Assembly (NCBI GenBank): GCA_963730555.1
Contig: CAVSSS010000031.1
Span: 124,001 to 188,000, forward strand
Direction: 5' to 3'
Source of the DNA: Roseiarcus sp963730555
Lineage (GTDB): Bacteria; Pseudomonadota; Alphaproteobacteria; Rhizobiales; Beijerinckiaceae
DNA: 64,000 nt
The position numbers were made by a program, and so were the translations under genes. Under the pieces are notes generated by a model that was given only the letters and a program-made list of their open reading frames with translations, searched no databases and was not told the origin of the DNA. Positions 44,672 through 53,230 of the stretch are shown in pieces; position 1 is the first letter of the stretch, and each line of letters starts with the position of its first letter.

Positions 44672-46042
44672 TCAGAACACCGCCTCCTCGAAGGCCGGCT
44701 CGACCGAGCGGCCCCATGGGCCTTCGTAGCGCTCGATCCAATGCCGCGCCGGCTCGCGGCCGCTCTCCGCGATCGCCTCGAGGGAACGAAGGTAGATGGT
44801 CTCGTCCTCGCCCTTTGCGTTGAGCCTCGCGCGCCGCTTGAGGCCGCCGTGGGCGATCGCCAACATATCGAGCGCAATCGCACGCAAGCTACGGCCCCGG
44901 ATCTCGGCGGCGAGCCCGAGCAGAGGCGCGTCGTCGCGCAGCTTCTGCCGCTCCTCGGCGCTCCAGCCGCGCGTCAGCGCCTCGGCCGCGCGAAGGGCGT
45001 CCGGATCGTAGTAGAGGCCGGCCATCAGCGCCGACATCGCAACGATGCGCTCCGACGGGCCGACATCGGGCCCGCGCATTTCGAGATAGCGCTTGAGCCG
45101 GACCTCGGGAAAGATCGACGACAGGTGGTTCGCCCAATCGGCGAGCGTGGCGCGCTCGCCGGGCATTTCCTTAAGCCGACCGGCGAGCAGATCGCGAAAG
45201 CTCGCTCCGGCCACGTCCTGATAGTGGTCGCCGCGCTTCACAAAATAGAGCGGCACGTCGAGCGCGTAATCGACATAGCGCTCGAAACCCATGCCAGGCT
45301 CGAAGGCGAAGGGCAGCATGCCGGTGCGCGCCGGGTCGGTATGGCGCCAGATTTCGGAGCGCGCGGACATGAGGCCATTGAGCTTGCCGTCCGTGAACGG
45401 GGAATTCGCGAACACAGCCGCGATGGCCGGCTGCAGCGCGAGACCGACGCGCATTTTAGCCACCATGTCCTGTTCGCTCATGAAGTCGAGATTGACCTGC
45501 ACGGTCGCGGTGCGAAACATCATGTCGAGGCCGCGGGTTCCGACTCTCGGCATGTAGCGCGCCATGATCGCGTAGCGGCTTTTCGGCATGACCGGCGTCT
45601 CGGCAAGCAACCATTTGGGGCTCATGCCGAGCGTGAGAAAGCCGATGCCGAGCGGTTCGCCCACCTGGCGGCAAGCGATCAGATGACGATCGAGCTCGAT
45701 TGCGGCGCCATGCGCGTCGTAGAGCGGCGCGCCCGAGAGCTCGAACTGTCCTCCCGGCTCAAGCGAAATGGCGCCCTCGCCCTTCGCGTCGTAGAGGCCG
45801 ATCAGGTTTCCGTGGTCCTCGATGCGCTCCCAGCCAAGATGCGCGTGCATCCCTTCGAGGAGGGCTCGAATCCCCCGCTCGCCGTCGTAGGGGACGGGAG
45901 CGTGATCTGCGCGATAAAATGGGATCTTCTCGTGCTCCGTGCCGACCCTAAACGGGCCTGCCGGCTTGCATCCGGCCTCAAGCCAGGCGACGAGCGCGTC
46001 CCGCAATTCAACAAACTCACTATCGACGACGTCGCGAGCCAT
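44672..46042 (-). CDS. gshA: Glutamate--cysteine ligase
   Basis: A 456-residue protein of the plant/alphaproteobacterial-type GCL family: FRVGTEHEKIPF, ISLEPGGQFELSGAPL, FLTLGMSPKWLLAETPVMPKSRYAIM, TATVQVNLDFMSEQDMV, SPFTDGKLNGLMSARSEIW. It ligates glutamate and cysteine at the expense of ATP, the first and rate-limiting step of glutathione synthesis, in the cytoplasm. Length is normal. It appears monocistronic; gshB is not in the window. Confidence 0.95.
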   Translation of the reverse strand: MARDVVDSEFVELRDALVAWLEAGCKPAGPFRVGTEHEKIPFYRADHAPVPYDGERGIRALLEGMHAHLGWERIEDHGNLIGLYDAKGEGAISLEPGGQFELSGAPLYDAHGAAIELDRHLIACRQVGEPLGIGFLTLGMSPKWLLAETPVMPKSRYAIMARYMPRVGTRGLDMMFRTATVQVNLDFMSEQDMVAKMRVGLALQPAIAAVFANSPFTDGKLNGLMSARSEIWRHTDPARTGMLPFAFEPGMGFERYVDYALDVPLYFVKRGDHYQDVAGASFRDLLAGRLKEMPGERATLADWANHLSSIFPEVRLKRYLEMRGPDVGPSERIVAMSALMAGLYYDPDALRAAEALTRGWSAEERQKLRDDAPLLGLAAEIRGRSLRAIALDMLAIAHGGLKRRARLNAKGEDETIYLRSLEAIAESGREPARHWIERYEGPWGRSVEPAFEEAVF

Positions 46043-46266
46043 AAAGGCGCTTACCCCAACGGCCGGCGAACCGGCGAACCGGCTAAATAGTCGCGCGGCT
46101 CAGACAATGCAAAGGGCGCTTCCGAAAGATACAGAAACGCCGTCGGCTTTGGGATCGCCTTAACCGTTACGGCAGGCGCCCGCCGCTAACCTAAGAGTCT
46201 TCGGGCGGCCTCATCCAATGTTAGGAACTTTCAGGCCTTATGCGAGGACTTTCGAGGATGCCTGCG

Positions 46267-46431
46267 ATGACCAAGCTGTTGCATCAGTTCATGCTATGTC
46301 GCCAAGGGGTGACGGCGATCGAATACGCGCTTATCGCCTCCGGCGTTGCCCTGGCGATTGTGTCGGGCGTCAGCACGACGGGAATCCAACTGAGTTCAGC
46401 CTTTAGCCATATCGCCACCGCGTTTCCGTAA
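46267..46431 (+). CDS. Flp/Fap-type IVb pilin
   Basis: A 54-residue prepilin from ATG 46267. The leader MTKLLHQFMLCRQG is followed by VTAIEYALIASGVALAIV, the Flp cleavage motif with Glu at +5 of the mature chain (G14/V15, E19). The mature ~40-residue peptide is a single hydrophobic helix plus short tail. Flp pilins are cut by a CpaA-like peptidase and assembled by the Tad machine for surface attachment. No cpa/tad gene is in the window, so it is an orphan pilin copy. Confidence 0.85.
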   Translation: MTKLLHQFMLCRQGVTAIEYALIASGVALAIVSGVSTTGIQLSSAFSHIATAFP

Positions 46432-46440
46432 CGGCGCGTC

Positions 46441-47856
46441 TCAGGGCGTTCTCGCTCCACGCCCAGCCGGCGCCGGCCGTAAGCCGACGCGAACGCCTCC
46501 TTCCATCCCCTTCGCGAGCCGCCAGGTCACCAGATAGGCGGTCGCAACAGCGATCAGGCCGAACACCGCCGCGCCAATGGCGAAGCCCAACATGCCCCCT
46601 TGCACTCCGCCGTAGCGGGCGCCGATCGTCACGAACGGAATCGTCCCGAGCGTCGCGCGCGCCCAGTTGAACACCATCGACAACACTGGAAAGCCCAGAT
46701 TGTTGAACGATACGTTGGCGACGAACAGGCACGCCAGGAAGATCCAGGCCACCACCCCGTAGCGACAGTAAAATGCGAGATATTCCGCGCTCTCGCCCTT
46801 GGCCTCGAAAGCCGCGACAAGGGCCGGCTCCGCAAGCGCCAAAACCGTCCAGGCGAACAGCACGTAGCCGATCGACAGGATGAAGGAATCGGTCAGCGTC
46901 CGCTGTACCCTTCCCAGGAGTTTCGCGCCATAGTTCTGGCCGATGATCGGGCCGACCGATGCGGTGAGTGCGAAAACGACCCCGAAGGCCACAGGCGTCA
47001 AGCGATCGATGACGGCTGATGCAGCGATCGCTGGCTCGCCGAAATCGGAGAAGATCCTGAGCGTATAGGCAGAACTGACCGGCGCGGCCATGTTCGCCAT
47101 GATCGCCGGAAATCCGATCGCCATGATCGGGCCGAAGTCGCCGCGCGCGGCGTTGAGCTTCGGCCGAGCGACGAGATCGTGCACCCTGACCGCGCCGAGC
47201 CAGCCGACGGCGAGCAGGATGAGACGAGAAAGGACCGTCGCCCAGGCGGCGCCATAGACACCGAGCCCCAAGCCGAAGATCAGCAACGGATCAAGAAATG
47301 CCGTTGCAATCCCGGCGGACAGCGTCACGTACATCGCGCGGCGGGCGTCGCCGACCGCGCGCAGCACGCCCGAAAACGTCATGCCAACGGCGAGCGGCAC
47401 GTTCGCTGGGATGCTGATGGCGATGAACTTCGAGGCGACCTCGGCCGATTCGCCGTGCGCGTGCAACACAGTCGTCAGGACCCAATCGCGCAACACGAAC
47501 ATCAACGCCGAGGTCGCGATAGAGAGAGAAGCGGTGATGGTCAGCGCCGACGCAGCGAGCCGTCGCGCGCGCGGCCTGTCGCCGGCGCCGAGCGCGCGAG
47601 AGACGGTGGCCGAACTCGCAATGGTGAGCCCGATGTTGATCGACATGATGAAGAAGGTGACCAAGCCGACATAGCCGACAGCGGCCTTGAACGCCTGATC
47701 GCCAAGTTTCGACACCCAGAACAGCGACAGAAGATCGACGACGAACACGGCCATCAAGCCGATGGCGCCGGTCGCGGTCATCACCGCCACATGGCGCATC
47801 AACGACCCATGCGTGAACACGGGCCGCTTGTCGTGTGCGGCGCTGGGGGCGTTCAA
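46441..47856 (-). CDS. MATE-family multidrug/Na+ efflux transporter
   Basis: A 471-residue protein with 12 predicted TM helices in two similar halves. MATE-like segments include TGAIGLMAVFVVDLLSLFWVSKLGDQA, SRALGAGDRPRARRLAA, and in the second half ASVGPIIGQNYGAKLLGRVQRTL. It exports drugs or metabolites in exchange for Na+ or H+ at the inner membrane. The frame is intact. It is convergent with the Flp pilin gene and divergent from the decayed cyclase locus. Confidence 0.92.
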   Translation of the reverse strand: MNAPSAAHDKRPVFTHGSLMRHVAVMTATGAIGLMAVFVVDLLSLFWVSKLGDQAFKAAVGYVGLVTFFIMSINIGLTIASSATVSRALGAGDRPRARRLAASALTITASLSIATSALMFVLRDWVLTTVLHAHGESAEVASKFIAISIPANVPLAVGMTFSGVLRAVGDARRAMYVTLSAGIATAFLDPLLIFGLGLGVYGAAWATVLSRLILLAVGWLGAVRVHDLVARPKLNAARGDFGPIMAIGFPAIMANMAAPVSSAYTLRIFSDFGEPAIAASAVIDRLTPVAFGVVFALTASVGPIIGQNYGAKLLGRVQRTLTDSFILSIGYVLFAWTVLALAEPALVAAFEAKGESAEYLAFYCRYGVVAWIFLACLFVANVSFNNLGFPVLSMVFNWARATLGTIPFVTIGARYGGVQGGMLGFAIGAAVFGLIAVATAYLVTWRLAKGMEGGVRVGLRPAPAGRGARTP

Positions 47857-48034
47857 GGCGGCTTCCTTCTGGCCAGGGCCGGGGTCTTAAAGGCTGACGG
47901 CGACGGAAGCTAGAGGCGCATTTTGTCACCGAGCACAAGATTTACCCTTGCGTGGGGCGATCTGCTCCTAAAGCCTCTCAGGCTTCGACGAACGACGGTT
48001 TCTTCGTGCTATCCTGCCATGGGGGTAGGCCGAA

Positions 48035-49307
48035 ATGGACGAGACCCTTAAACTTGCGGCGATTCTGGTGTCCGACGTTGCCGGCTATAGCCGACTTACC
48101 AGCGCGGACGAAGAGCGCACGCTCACACGGCTTCGGCGGTCGCGAAGCGCTCGTCGCGGCGACTCTCGGGTGGCGAATTCTCTCCGCCGCCCCGCCGTCA
48201 ACGAACGCGAGCGCGCCGGCGCCGCGCCTTTCCATCGTAGTGCTGCCCTTCGGCAACCTTTCGGGAGACGCGAGCCAGGATTATCTCGGCGATGTGCTCA
48301 CCGAGGAACTCACGACCAGTCTGGCGCGTCTGCCCGACAGCTTTGTTGTCTCCCGCACTACGTGCTTTCGCCTATCGAGGTATGGCCGAGGACGTGAAAG
48401 CGATTCGATGCCGATCAAGAGGAAATGCTTCAAATGCACGACGAGATCGTCGCGCGTCTCGCCGGCGCGCTGCAAATCCAACTCGCGTCGGTCGAAGCGA
48501 GCCGCGTCGAACGGATGCATCCCGAAAATCCGGACGCCGAAGAATTGGCCTTGCAGTGCGAGGCGATCTATTTGCGTTGGCGAATAACGCCAAGCGTCGC
48601 CTGGGCCGGATAGGCGCTTTGCGAGCAGGCGCTTGAGCTGGATAGCCGCAACGTTCGGGCGCTCGCGATTCTGGCGGTGCGATCGCAATCGCGCATTACC
48701 AATCTCGTCACCTCGGACCCCGAGTCTGACCTTGCGTCGCCGACGAGTACAGCGCGCGCCCTCGCGCTCGACCCTAACAACCATCTGGCTCACTGCGCCA
48801 GGGCCTTTTTCCTCGCGTATCAGCCATCAGGACGAAGCCATCGAGGAAGCTGAACGGACGCTCGCGCTCAACCCGAGCTTCCTGCAGGCCTATTTCGCGT
48901 TTTGGGCGGCCAGCTGGACCGCCGGGCGCTCGGAGAAGGCAAACGAATATGCGGACATCATGCTTCGGCTGAGCCCGCGCGACCCGTATAGATATGTATT
49001 CCTGAAGGACAAAGGGATCGTGCTTTTTCTTCTTTCGCGCTATGAGGACGCAGCGACCGCCTTCGAAGGATCGATCGCGTCAAATCCTGAATACGCGATC
49101 AGCTATCTGTTGCGCGCCGCGTCTCTGACGCTCGCGGGCCAGGACAAAGAGTCCCGCGAAGCGCTCGGACGGTACGTTGCCCTCGGCAGGTCGGCGAAGT
49201 CGATCGCGCAAGTGAGGGCGCGTCAGCCCTACGACAGTCCATTCATCACCGCATATTACGACCGCGTGTACCAGGGCCTGCGCAAGGCAGGGATGCCGGA
49301 GAGGTGA
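48035..49307 (+). pseudogene. Decayed class III cyclase-TPR gene
   Basis: The 5' end reads MDETLKLAAILVSDVAGYSRLTSADEERTLTRL, the start of a class III adenylate cyclase domain. Within ~10 bp of 48130 it jumps to a membrane segment REALVAATLGWRIL followed by RLSIVVLPFGNLSGDASQDYLGDVLTEELTTSLAR, so the rest of the cyclase domain is gone. A second loss after RLPDSFVVSRTT joins to FDADQEEMLQMHDEIVARLAGALQIQL in another frame. There is an in-frame stop near 48611 and more frame changes before the TPR-like tail (EEAERTLALNPSFLQAYFAFW ... NPEYAISYLLRAA) ending at 49307. Domain-size deletions make this a genuine pseudogene, unlike the single-base frameshifts elsewhere. Confidence 0.85.
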
Positions 49308-49430
49308 ATGTCGCAGCGGCCGCGCGCGACCGGGGCGCTGGTTTCGATCTTTTCGTTTGACCGCCCGATCGCCCGCGTCCTATCTGACGGCAATCTTCAG
49401 TCCGCTTTCAGGCGGCAAGGGAGGGGAAAC

Positions 49431-49676
49431 ATGCGCATCCGTCATTTTGCAATCGCCTGGGCGCTGTCGCTCACGACGCTCGTTTCCATCGCGCCAAGCG
49501 CGCTCGCCCAGCAGGCCGCGGCGATGAAATACTGCAAGGCCGATTTCGAGCGGCTTTGTCCGGGCGTGCAACCGGGCGGCGGGCGCATCATCGGCTGCCT
49601 CAAGGCGCACAAGGAAGAGGTGAGCATCGGCTGCGGCAAGGCGCTGCAGGCGATGAAAGCGAAGATGGGCCAGTGA
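49431..49676 (+). CDS. Secreted cysteine-rich repeat protein
   Basis: An 81-residue protein from ATG 49431 (RBS GGGAGGGG). After a signal peptide (AWALSLTTLVSIAPSALAQ) it has one cysteine-rich repeat: YCKADFERLCPGVQPGGGRI, IGCLKAHKEEVSIGCGKAL, with four Cys forming two likely disulfides. The repeat resembles the Cys-rich GLG1-type repeat found in small periplasmic proteins of Hyphomicrobiales. Function unknown. Confidence 0.8.
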   Translation: MRIRHFAIAWALSLTTLVSIAPSALAQQAAAMKYCKADFERLCPGVQPGGGRIIGCLKAHKEEVSIGCGKALQAMKAKMGQ

Positions 49677-49717
49677 CGGCGAGCGGCGATCTCGCGCCGC
49701 TGCGATTTGGCTAAACG

Positions 49718-49784
49718 GTCATTGCGAGCGAAGCGAAGCCCTGCGCCTCCTGGATCGCCACGTCGCTGCGCTCCTCGCGATGAC
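49718..49784. repeat. REP-like palindromic intergenic repeat, copy 2
   Basis: GTCATTGCGAGCGAAGCG at the left and CTGCGCTCCTCGCGATGAC at the right form the imperfect outer palindrome; CTCCTGGATCGCCACGTCG in the middle is shared with the repeat at 13595-13672. Confidence 0.65.
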
Positions 49785-49817
49785 GATTCAGTCCGCGGGT
49801 CCTGCTCCCGGCGCCGT

Positions 49818-50783
49818 TCAGAACCGCTCGCCGACCATCTCCTCGCTTTTCACCCACAGCGCCGTGGCGTGCTCCGGGTCGAGGGCATAGGCGCGCACGC
49901 CTGAGGGAAGCTTCTCGCCCCGCGCCGGTCACCTCCGCTACATGGCAGTCCTGGCAATAGCGGCCGCCGACCTCTCCGGGCTTGGCGACGACGCCGGCCC
50001 AGACGGACGTGGCCGCTCCTTGCGGGATCGTTTTGAACTGGTAGGACGGCTCGCCACCGGCTGCGGCGATCTCGTTCATGCGCTGGATCAACTGCGCTCT
50101 CGCTTCGGCCGTCATGTAGCGGCCAAGTTCGGTCTGGATGCCGCCGGATGCACAGCCGTCGCGCGCACCCCATTGGCTTTATGGCGGCGGTCGAACTCGA
50201 CGGCGAACAGGATGTTGGCGGTCTTCGAGCGGCCGTAAGCCACAAACTCGGCGTAGGGCGTGCGCTCGAAGTTCGGATCGTCGAGATCGACGTCGGCGAA
50301 CCGATGACCGGCGGAGGACAGATTGACTAGGCGCGAGCCTGGCTTCATCAGCGACGCGACGCGGTTCACCGGCACGAAATGGCCAAGATGATTGGTCCCA
50401 AACTGGGTCTCGAACCCGTCGGCTGTCTTGCCGAAGGGGCAAGCCATGACGCCGGCGTTGGCGATGACGAGGTCGAAGGGCTTGCCGTCGTCGACCAGCG
50501 CATCGGCGCAAACGCGGACGCTGTCGAGCGAGGCGAGATCGAGCTCCACGAGCTCGAATTTGCCGCCGTTAGCGGCGGCCGTGCGCACCCCTGCAGTCGC
50601 CGCGTTGGCTTTGGGGAGGTCGCGGGCGGCGCCCACCACTTCGGCGCCGTGAGCCACGAGCGCTCGCGCGGTCTCGACGCCGAGGCCGGCCGACACGCCC
50701 GTCACCAGCGCGCGTTTTCCACTAAGGTCTACCCCCTCGAGCGTCTCGTCTGTAGTGGATGTCGCGCCAAAGGTTTTCCGCCA
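49818..50783 (-). CDS. Short-chain dehydrogenase/reductase (three frameshifts)
   Basis: ATG 50781-50783 with RBS GGGAGA. An extra C near 50770 must be removed to give MAENFGATSTTDETLEGVDL. The next long frame has GKRALVTGVSAGLGVETARAL (NAD(P)-binding TGxxxGxG), LVIANAGVMACP, NLSSAGH and the catalytic YGRSKTAN (Tyr-x3-Lys). A G is missing near 50144, after which HPGGIQTELGRYM continues, and an extra G near 49917 precedes EKLPSGVRAYALDPEHATALW and the C-terminus. Repaired length ~321 residues, normal for these atypical SDRs. It oxidises or reduces an unknown alcohol/ketone. It is divergent from a TetR gene with two operators between them. Confidence 0.82.
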
Positions 50784-50856
50784 TGATTGTCTCCCGATCG
50801 AAATGCTAAAGGTGTCGCGGCTTGGAGAGTTGCCCGAGGTTCGAAGCCGGGATAAA

Positions 50857-50871
50857 CGGAGGGCGCCTCCG
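50857..50871. promoter_or_regulatory. TetR-type operator 1 between the SDR and TetR genes
   Basis: CGGAGGGCGCCTCCG: perfect 6-bp inverted repeat with a 3-bp spacer. A second copy of the same CGGAGG-N3-CCTCCG pattern lies 24 bp away (50881-50895), putting the two on the same face after about two helical turns. Confidence 0.75.
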
Positions 50872-50880
50872 GCCGATATA

Positions 50881-50895
50881 CGGAGGATCCCTCCG
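50881..50895. promoter_or_regulatory. TetR-type operator 2 between the SDR and TetR genes
   Basis: CGGAGGATCCCTCCG, same arms as operator 1 with a different spacer, 24 bp before the TetR start. Probably bound by the adjacent TetR protein to control both divergent genes. Confidence 0.75.
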
Positions 50896-50918
50896 CTTGA
50901 CAAGAGGAGACGAGAAAT

Positions 50919-51560
50919 TTGAGCGCCGACGTGACACGCCGCGCGCCCGCCGGAAAAGCGCCGGCTGCCGTCCGGAAGCCCCGCGCCGACGCCCAGCGTA
51001 ACCGTGACAGCCTGCTTGAGGCGGCCAAGGCCGCGTTCGCGAAAGCAGGGCCGGCGACGAGCCTCGACGAGATCGCGCGGCGGGCGGGGGTCGGGATCGG
51101 AACGCTTTACCGCCACTTTCCGACCCGCGACGCGGTCGTCGAGGCGGTCTATCGCCGCGAGGTCCAGCAATTGGCCGGCGCGGCGCCTCGCCTGATCGAA
51201 TCTCTTCCACCCGCTGAGGCGCTTCGCGCCTGGATGCGCCTCTTCATCGATTATATCTCCGCCAAGAGGGTTATCGCTCCGGCGCTCAAATCGTTGGTCG
51301 GTGGCGGGTCGGCGCTTTACGCGGACTCGAGCGCGCGAATCAATGAGGCGATGGCGCTGCTCGTGGAACGCGCGCGGGCGAGCGGCGACATCCGCCCCGA
51401 TGCGGATTCCGCCGATCTCCTGCGAGCGCTGATCGGCTTCGCCTATGTCAATTCGGCGCCAGACTGGGAGGCGAGCGCGCGGCGTCTCATTGACCTCCTG
51501 ATTGATGGCCTAAGATCGCAGCGCGGCGAGCAGCCGAGGCCCGGCCGCCTCGCCACTTAA
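50919..51560 (+). CDS. TetR-family transcriptional regulator
   Basis: A 213-residue protein from TTG 50919, supported by a good RBS (AGAGGAGA). The N-terminal HTH: RDSLLEAAKAAFAKAGPATSLDEIARRAGVGIGTLYRHFPTRDAVVEAVYRRE. The C-terminal ligand domain resembles the SDR-associated TetR group (RLFIDYISAKRVIAPALKSL). It lies opposite the SDR gene with two matching operators between, so it likely represses that gene and itself until a ligand binds. A cupin gene follows 10 bp later. Confidence 0.92.
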   Translation: MSADVTRRAPAGKAPAAVRKPRADAQRNRDSLLEAAKAAFAKAGPATSLDEIARRAGVGIGTLYRHFPTRDAVVEAVYRREVQQLAGAAPRLIESLPPAEALRAWMRLFIDYISAKRVIAPALKSLVGGGSALYADSSARINEAMALLVERARASGDIRPDADSADLLRALIGFAYVNSAPDWEASARRLIDLLIDGLRSQRGEQPRPGRLAT

Positions 51561-51570
51561 GGAGCTAGGC

Positions 51571-51966
51571 ATGGAAATCAAGCGAAGCGGTTCTCAGCCG
51601 TCGACCAAAGGATCAGCGGAATATTTCACCGGCGTGGTCCGCATCGACCCGCTGTTCGCGGTGAACCCTCCCGCGCGAGCAGCCGGCAATGCGGTCACGT
51701 TCGAACCTGGCGCGCGTACGGCGTGGCATAGGCACCCGCTCGGTCAGGTGCTCATCGTCACCGCCGGCTGCGGCCGGGCGCGGCGCGAAGGCGGCCCGAT
51801 CGAGGAGATTCGTCCCGGCGACGTGGTGGTCTTCGCGCCCGGCGAGAAACATTGGCACGGCGCCGCCCCCACAACCGCCATGACCCATATCGCCATCCAG
51901 GAAGCTCTCGAAGGCAAGGCGGTCGAGTGGATGGAGAAGGTCACAGACGAGCAGTATCGGGGCTGA
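51571..51966 (+). CDS. Cupin-domain protein
   Basis: A 131-residue single-domain cupin. Motif 1: GARTAWHRHPLGQVLIVTAGCG (His-x-His and a later residue as metal ligands). Motif 2: IRPGDVVVFAPGEKHWHGAAPT. The start FTGVVRIDPLFAV matches a subgroup often found next to SDRs and carboxymuconolactone-type proteins. It may be a small metal-dependent isomerase or dioxygenase. Co-transcribed with the TetR gene. Confidence 0.88.
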   Translation: MEIKRSGSQPSTKGSAEYFTGVVRIDPLFAVNPPARAAGNAVTFEPGARTAWHRHPLGQVLIVTAGCGRARREGGPIEEIRPGDVVVFAPGEKHWHGAAPTTAMTHIAIQEALEGKAVEWMEKVTDEQYRG

Positions 51967-52064
51967 CATCCGTTTCGCCAATCTGACGACGCTTTCGATC
52001 GCCAAGGCGCGCGAACGCGCCCGCGAGGAACGCCGGCCGGCCATTTCACGCGCCGCTGTCGGAG

Positions 52065-52080
52065 TGTGATCCTCGTCACA
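52065..52080. promoter_or_regulatory. CRP-like binding site upstream of a small membrane-protein gene
   Basis: TGTGATCCTCGTCACA, a perfect TGTGA-N6-TCACA site, 87 bp before the start at 52167. It shares TGTGAT and CGTCACA exactly with the site at 57564-57579. Confidence 0.65.
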
Positions 52081-52166
52081 TCGTCTCATGGCGCGTTATG
52101 GCTATATTGAATCATGAGATGAACGGTTGTGAAGGGAAAGCGCCGGCAGGTTATGGAGATGCGACG

Positions 52167-52370
52167 ATGTCGCGAATTTTCACAAATTCAAGCTTCTACG
52201 ATGAGAGCCTCATTGACCACCGTAACGAGCGGCCGCTGGCGATTGCCTTTGCTACGATCGTTGTCGTTTGGATGGCGTTTGGCTTGTTTTCCGTGTCGGG
52301 TCAGCTCCATGCGCAGTCGAGCCATCTCGCGGACGGCTACGCGCGGGCGATCTCGACCGTGATGAAGTAG
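52167..52370 (+). CDS. Small single-TM protein, putative CRP-regulated
   Basis: A 67-residue protein from ATG 52167 (upstream GTTATGGAGATG gives a plausible RBS); the frame extends upstream to 52098 without features. Polar N-terminus (FTNSSFYDESLIDHRNERP), one TM helix (LAIAFATIVVVWMAFGLFSVSG), then a short amphipathic tail. The family is not recognised. The CRP-like palindrome ahead of it suggests cAMP- or Crp/Fnr-controlled expression. Confidence 0.55.
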   Translation: MSRIFTNSSFYDESLIDHRNERPLAIAFATIVVVWMAFGLFSVSGQLHAQSSHLADGYARAISTVMK

Positions 52371-52430
52371 AGCCAAGGGTGTTCACCGCGCTTGCATAGC
52401 CAAGCGCTTTCGAGTAAATAACGCCCGTTC

Positions 52431-52470
52431 AGAACCGCCCGGCCGTAAGGGCTGCCGTGGCGGTTCTTTT
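52431..52470 (+). terminator. Hairpin with T run before rpmI (terminator or attenuator)
   Basis: AGAACCGCC (52431-52439) pairs with GGCGGTTCT (52459-52467), with further T's to 52470. It lies ~60 bp after the preceding small gene and ~73 bp before rpmI. It could end the upstream transcript or be part of an L20-type leader control. Confidence 0.65.
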
Positions 52471-52542
52471 GCTTGTTCCAAGGCAACCGGGGCGTTCCGC
52501 CCCGCCAAATTCAAAAGGGCGTGAGGCCCTACGGAGAGCCAA

Positions 52543-52743
52543 ATGCCCAAGTTGAAGACCAAATCGGGCGCAAAGAAGCGCTTCAAACTCACCGGGACCG
52601 GCAAGGTCGTCTACGCCCAACGCGGCAAGCGCCATGGCATGATCAAGCGCACGGCCAAGCAGATCCGCGATCTGCGCGGCACGTCGATCCTTTTCAAGAC
52701 CGACGGCGACAAGGTCAAGAAATACTACCTGCCGAACGGCTGA
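52543..52743 (+). CDS. rpmI: 50S ribosomal protein L35
   Basis: A 66-residue, highly basic protein: MPKLKTKSGAKKRFKLTGTG, RGKRHGMIKRTAKQIRDLRGT, KYYLPNG. This is the full-length bL35 of the large ribosomal subunit. It begins the rpmI-rplT-pheS run; infC, often upstream, is not here. rplT follows 23 bp later. Confidence 0.97.
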   Translation: MPKLKTKSGAKKRFKLTGTGKVVYAQRGKRHGMIKRTAKQIRDLRGTSILFKTDGDKVKKYYLPNG

Positions 52744-52766
52744 ACCTTTCCCGGAGAATTTGAACG

Positions 52767-53132
52767 ATGGCACGCGTCAAAAGGGGCGTCACCGCCCACG
52801 CCAAGCACAAAAAGGTGCTCAAGGCCGCCAAGGGTTACTTTGGTCGGCGCAAGAACACCATCCGCGCCGCCAAGGCCGCGGTCGACAAGTCGATGCAATA
52901 CGCCTACCGCGATCGCAAGAACCGCAAGCGTGAGTTTCGCGCCTTGTGGATACAGCGCATCAACGCAGCGGTGCGCGAGCATGGACTGACCTATAGCCGC
53001 TTTATCTCGGCTCTCGCTGAAGCCGGGATCGAAGTGGATCGTAAGGTGCTGTCCGACCTCGCCATTACCGAGCCCGCGGCGTTCACCGCAATCGTAGAGC
53101 AGGCTAAGGCCGCGCTGCCAAAGGCCGCCTGA
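52767..53132 (+). CDS. rplT: 50S ribosomal protein L20
   Basis: A 121-residue basic protein with the bL20 signature MARVKRGVTAHAKHKKVLK, GYFGRRKNTIRAAKAAVDKSMQYAYRDRKNRKREFR, LWIQRINAAVREHGLTYSRF, normal length. It helps assemble the large subunit and in many bacteria represses its own operon through the leader. RBS CCGGAGA precedes the ATG. Confidence 0.97.
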   Translation: MARVKRGVTAHAKHKKVLKAAKGYFGRRKNTIRAAKAAVDKSMQYAYRDRKNRKREFRALWIQRINAAVREHGLTYSRFISALAEAGIEVDRKVLSDLAITEPAAFTAIVEQAKAALPKAA

Positions 53133-53230
53133 GGCGGCCGTAATCCCGTCCCCCCCGGGAACGGGGAAAGGCTTGGCGAGGCGGGCCGTCCCTATGACAT
53201 GGGAAGCTGCAACCTGCCCGCCGGGAGTCT

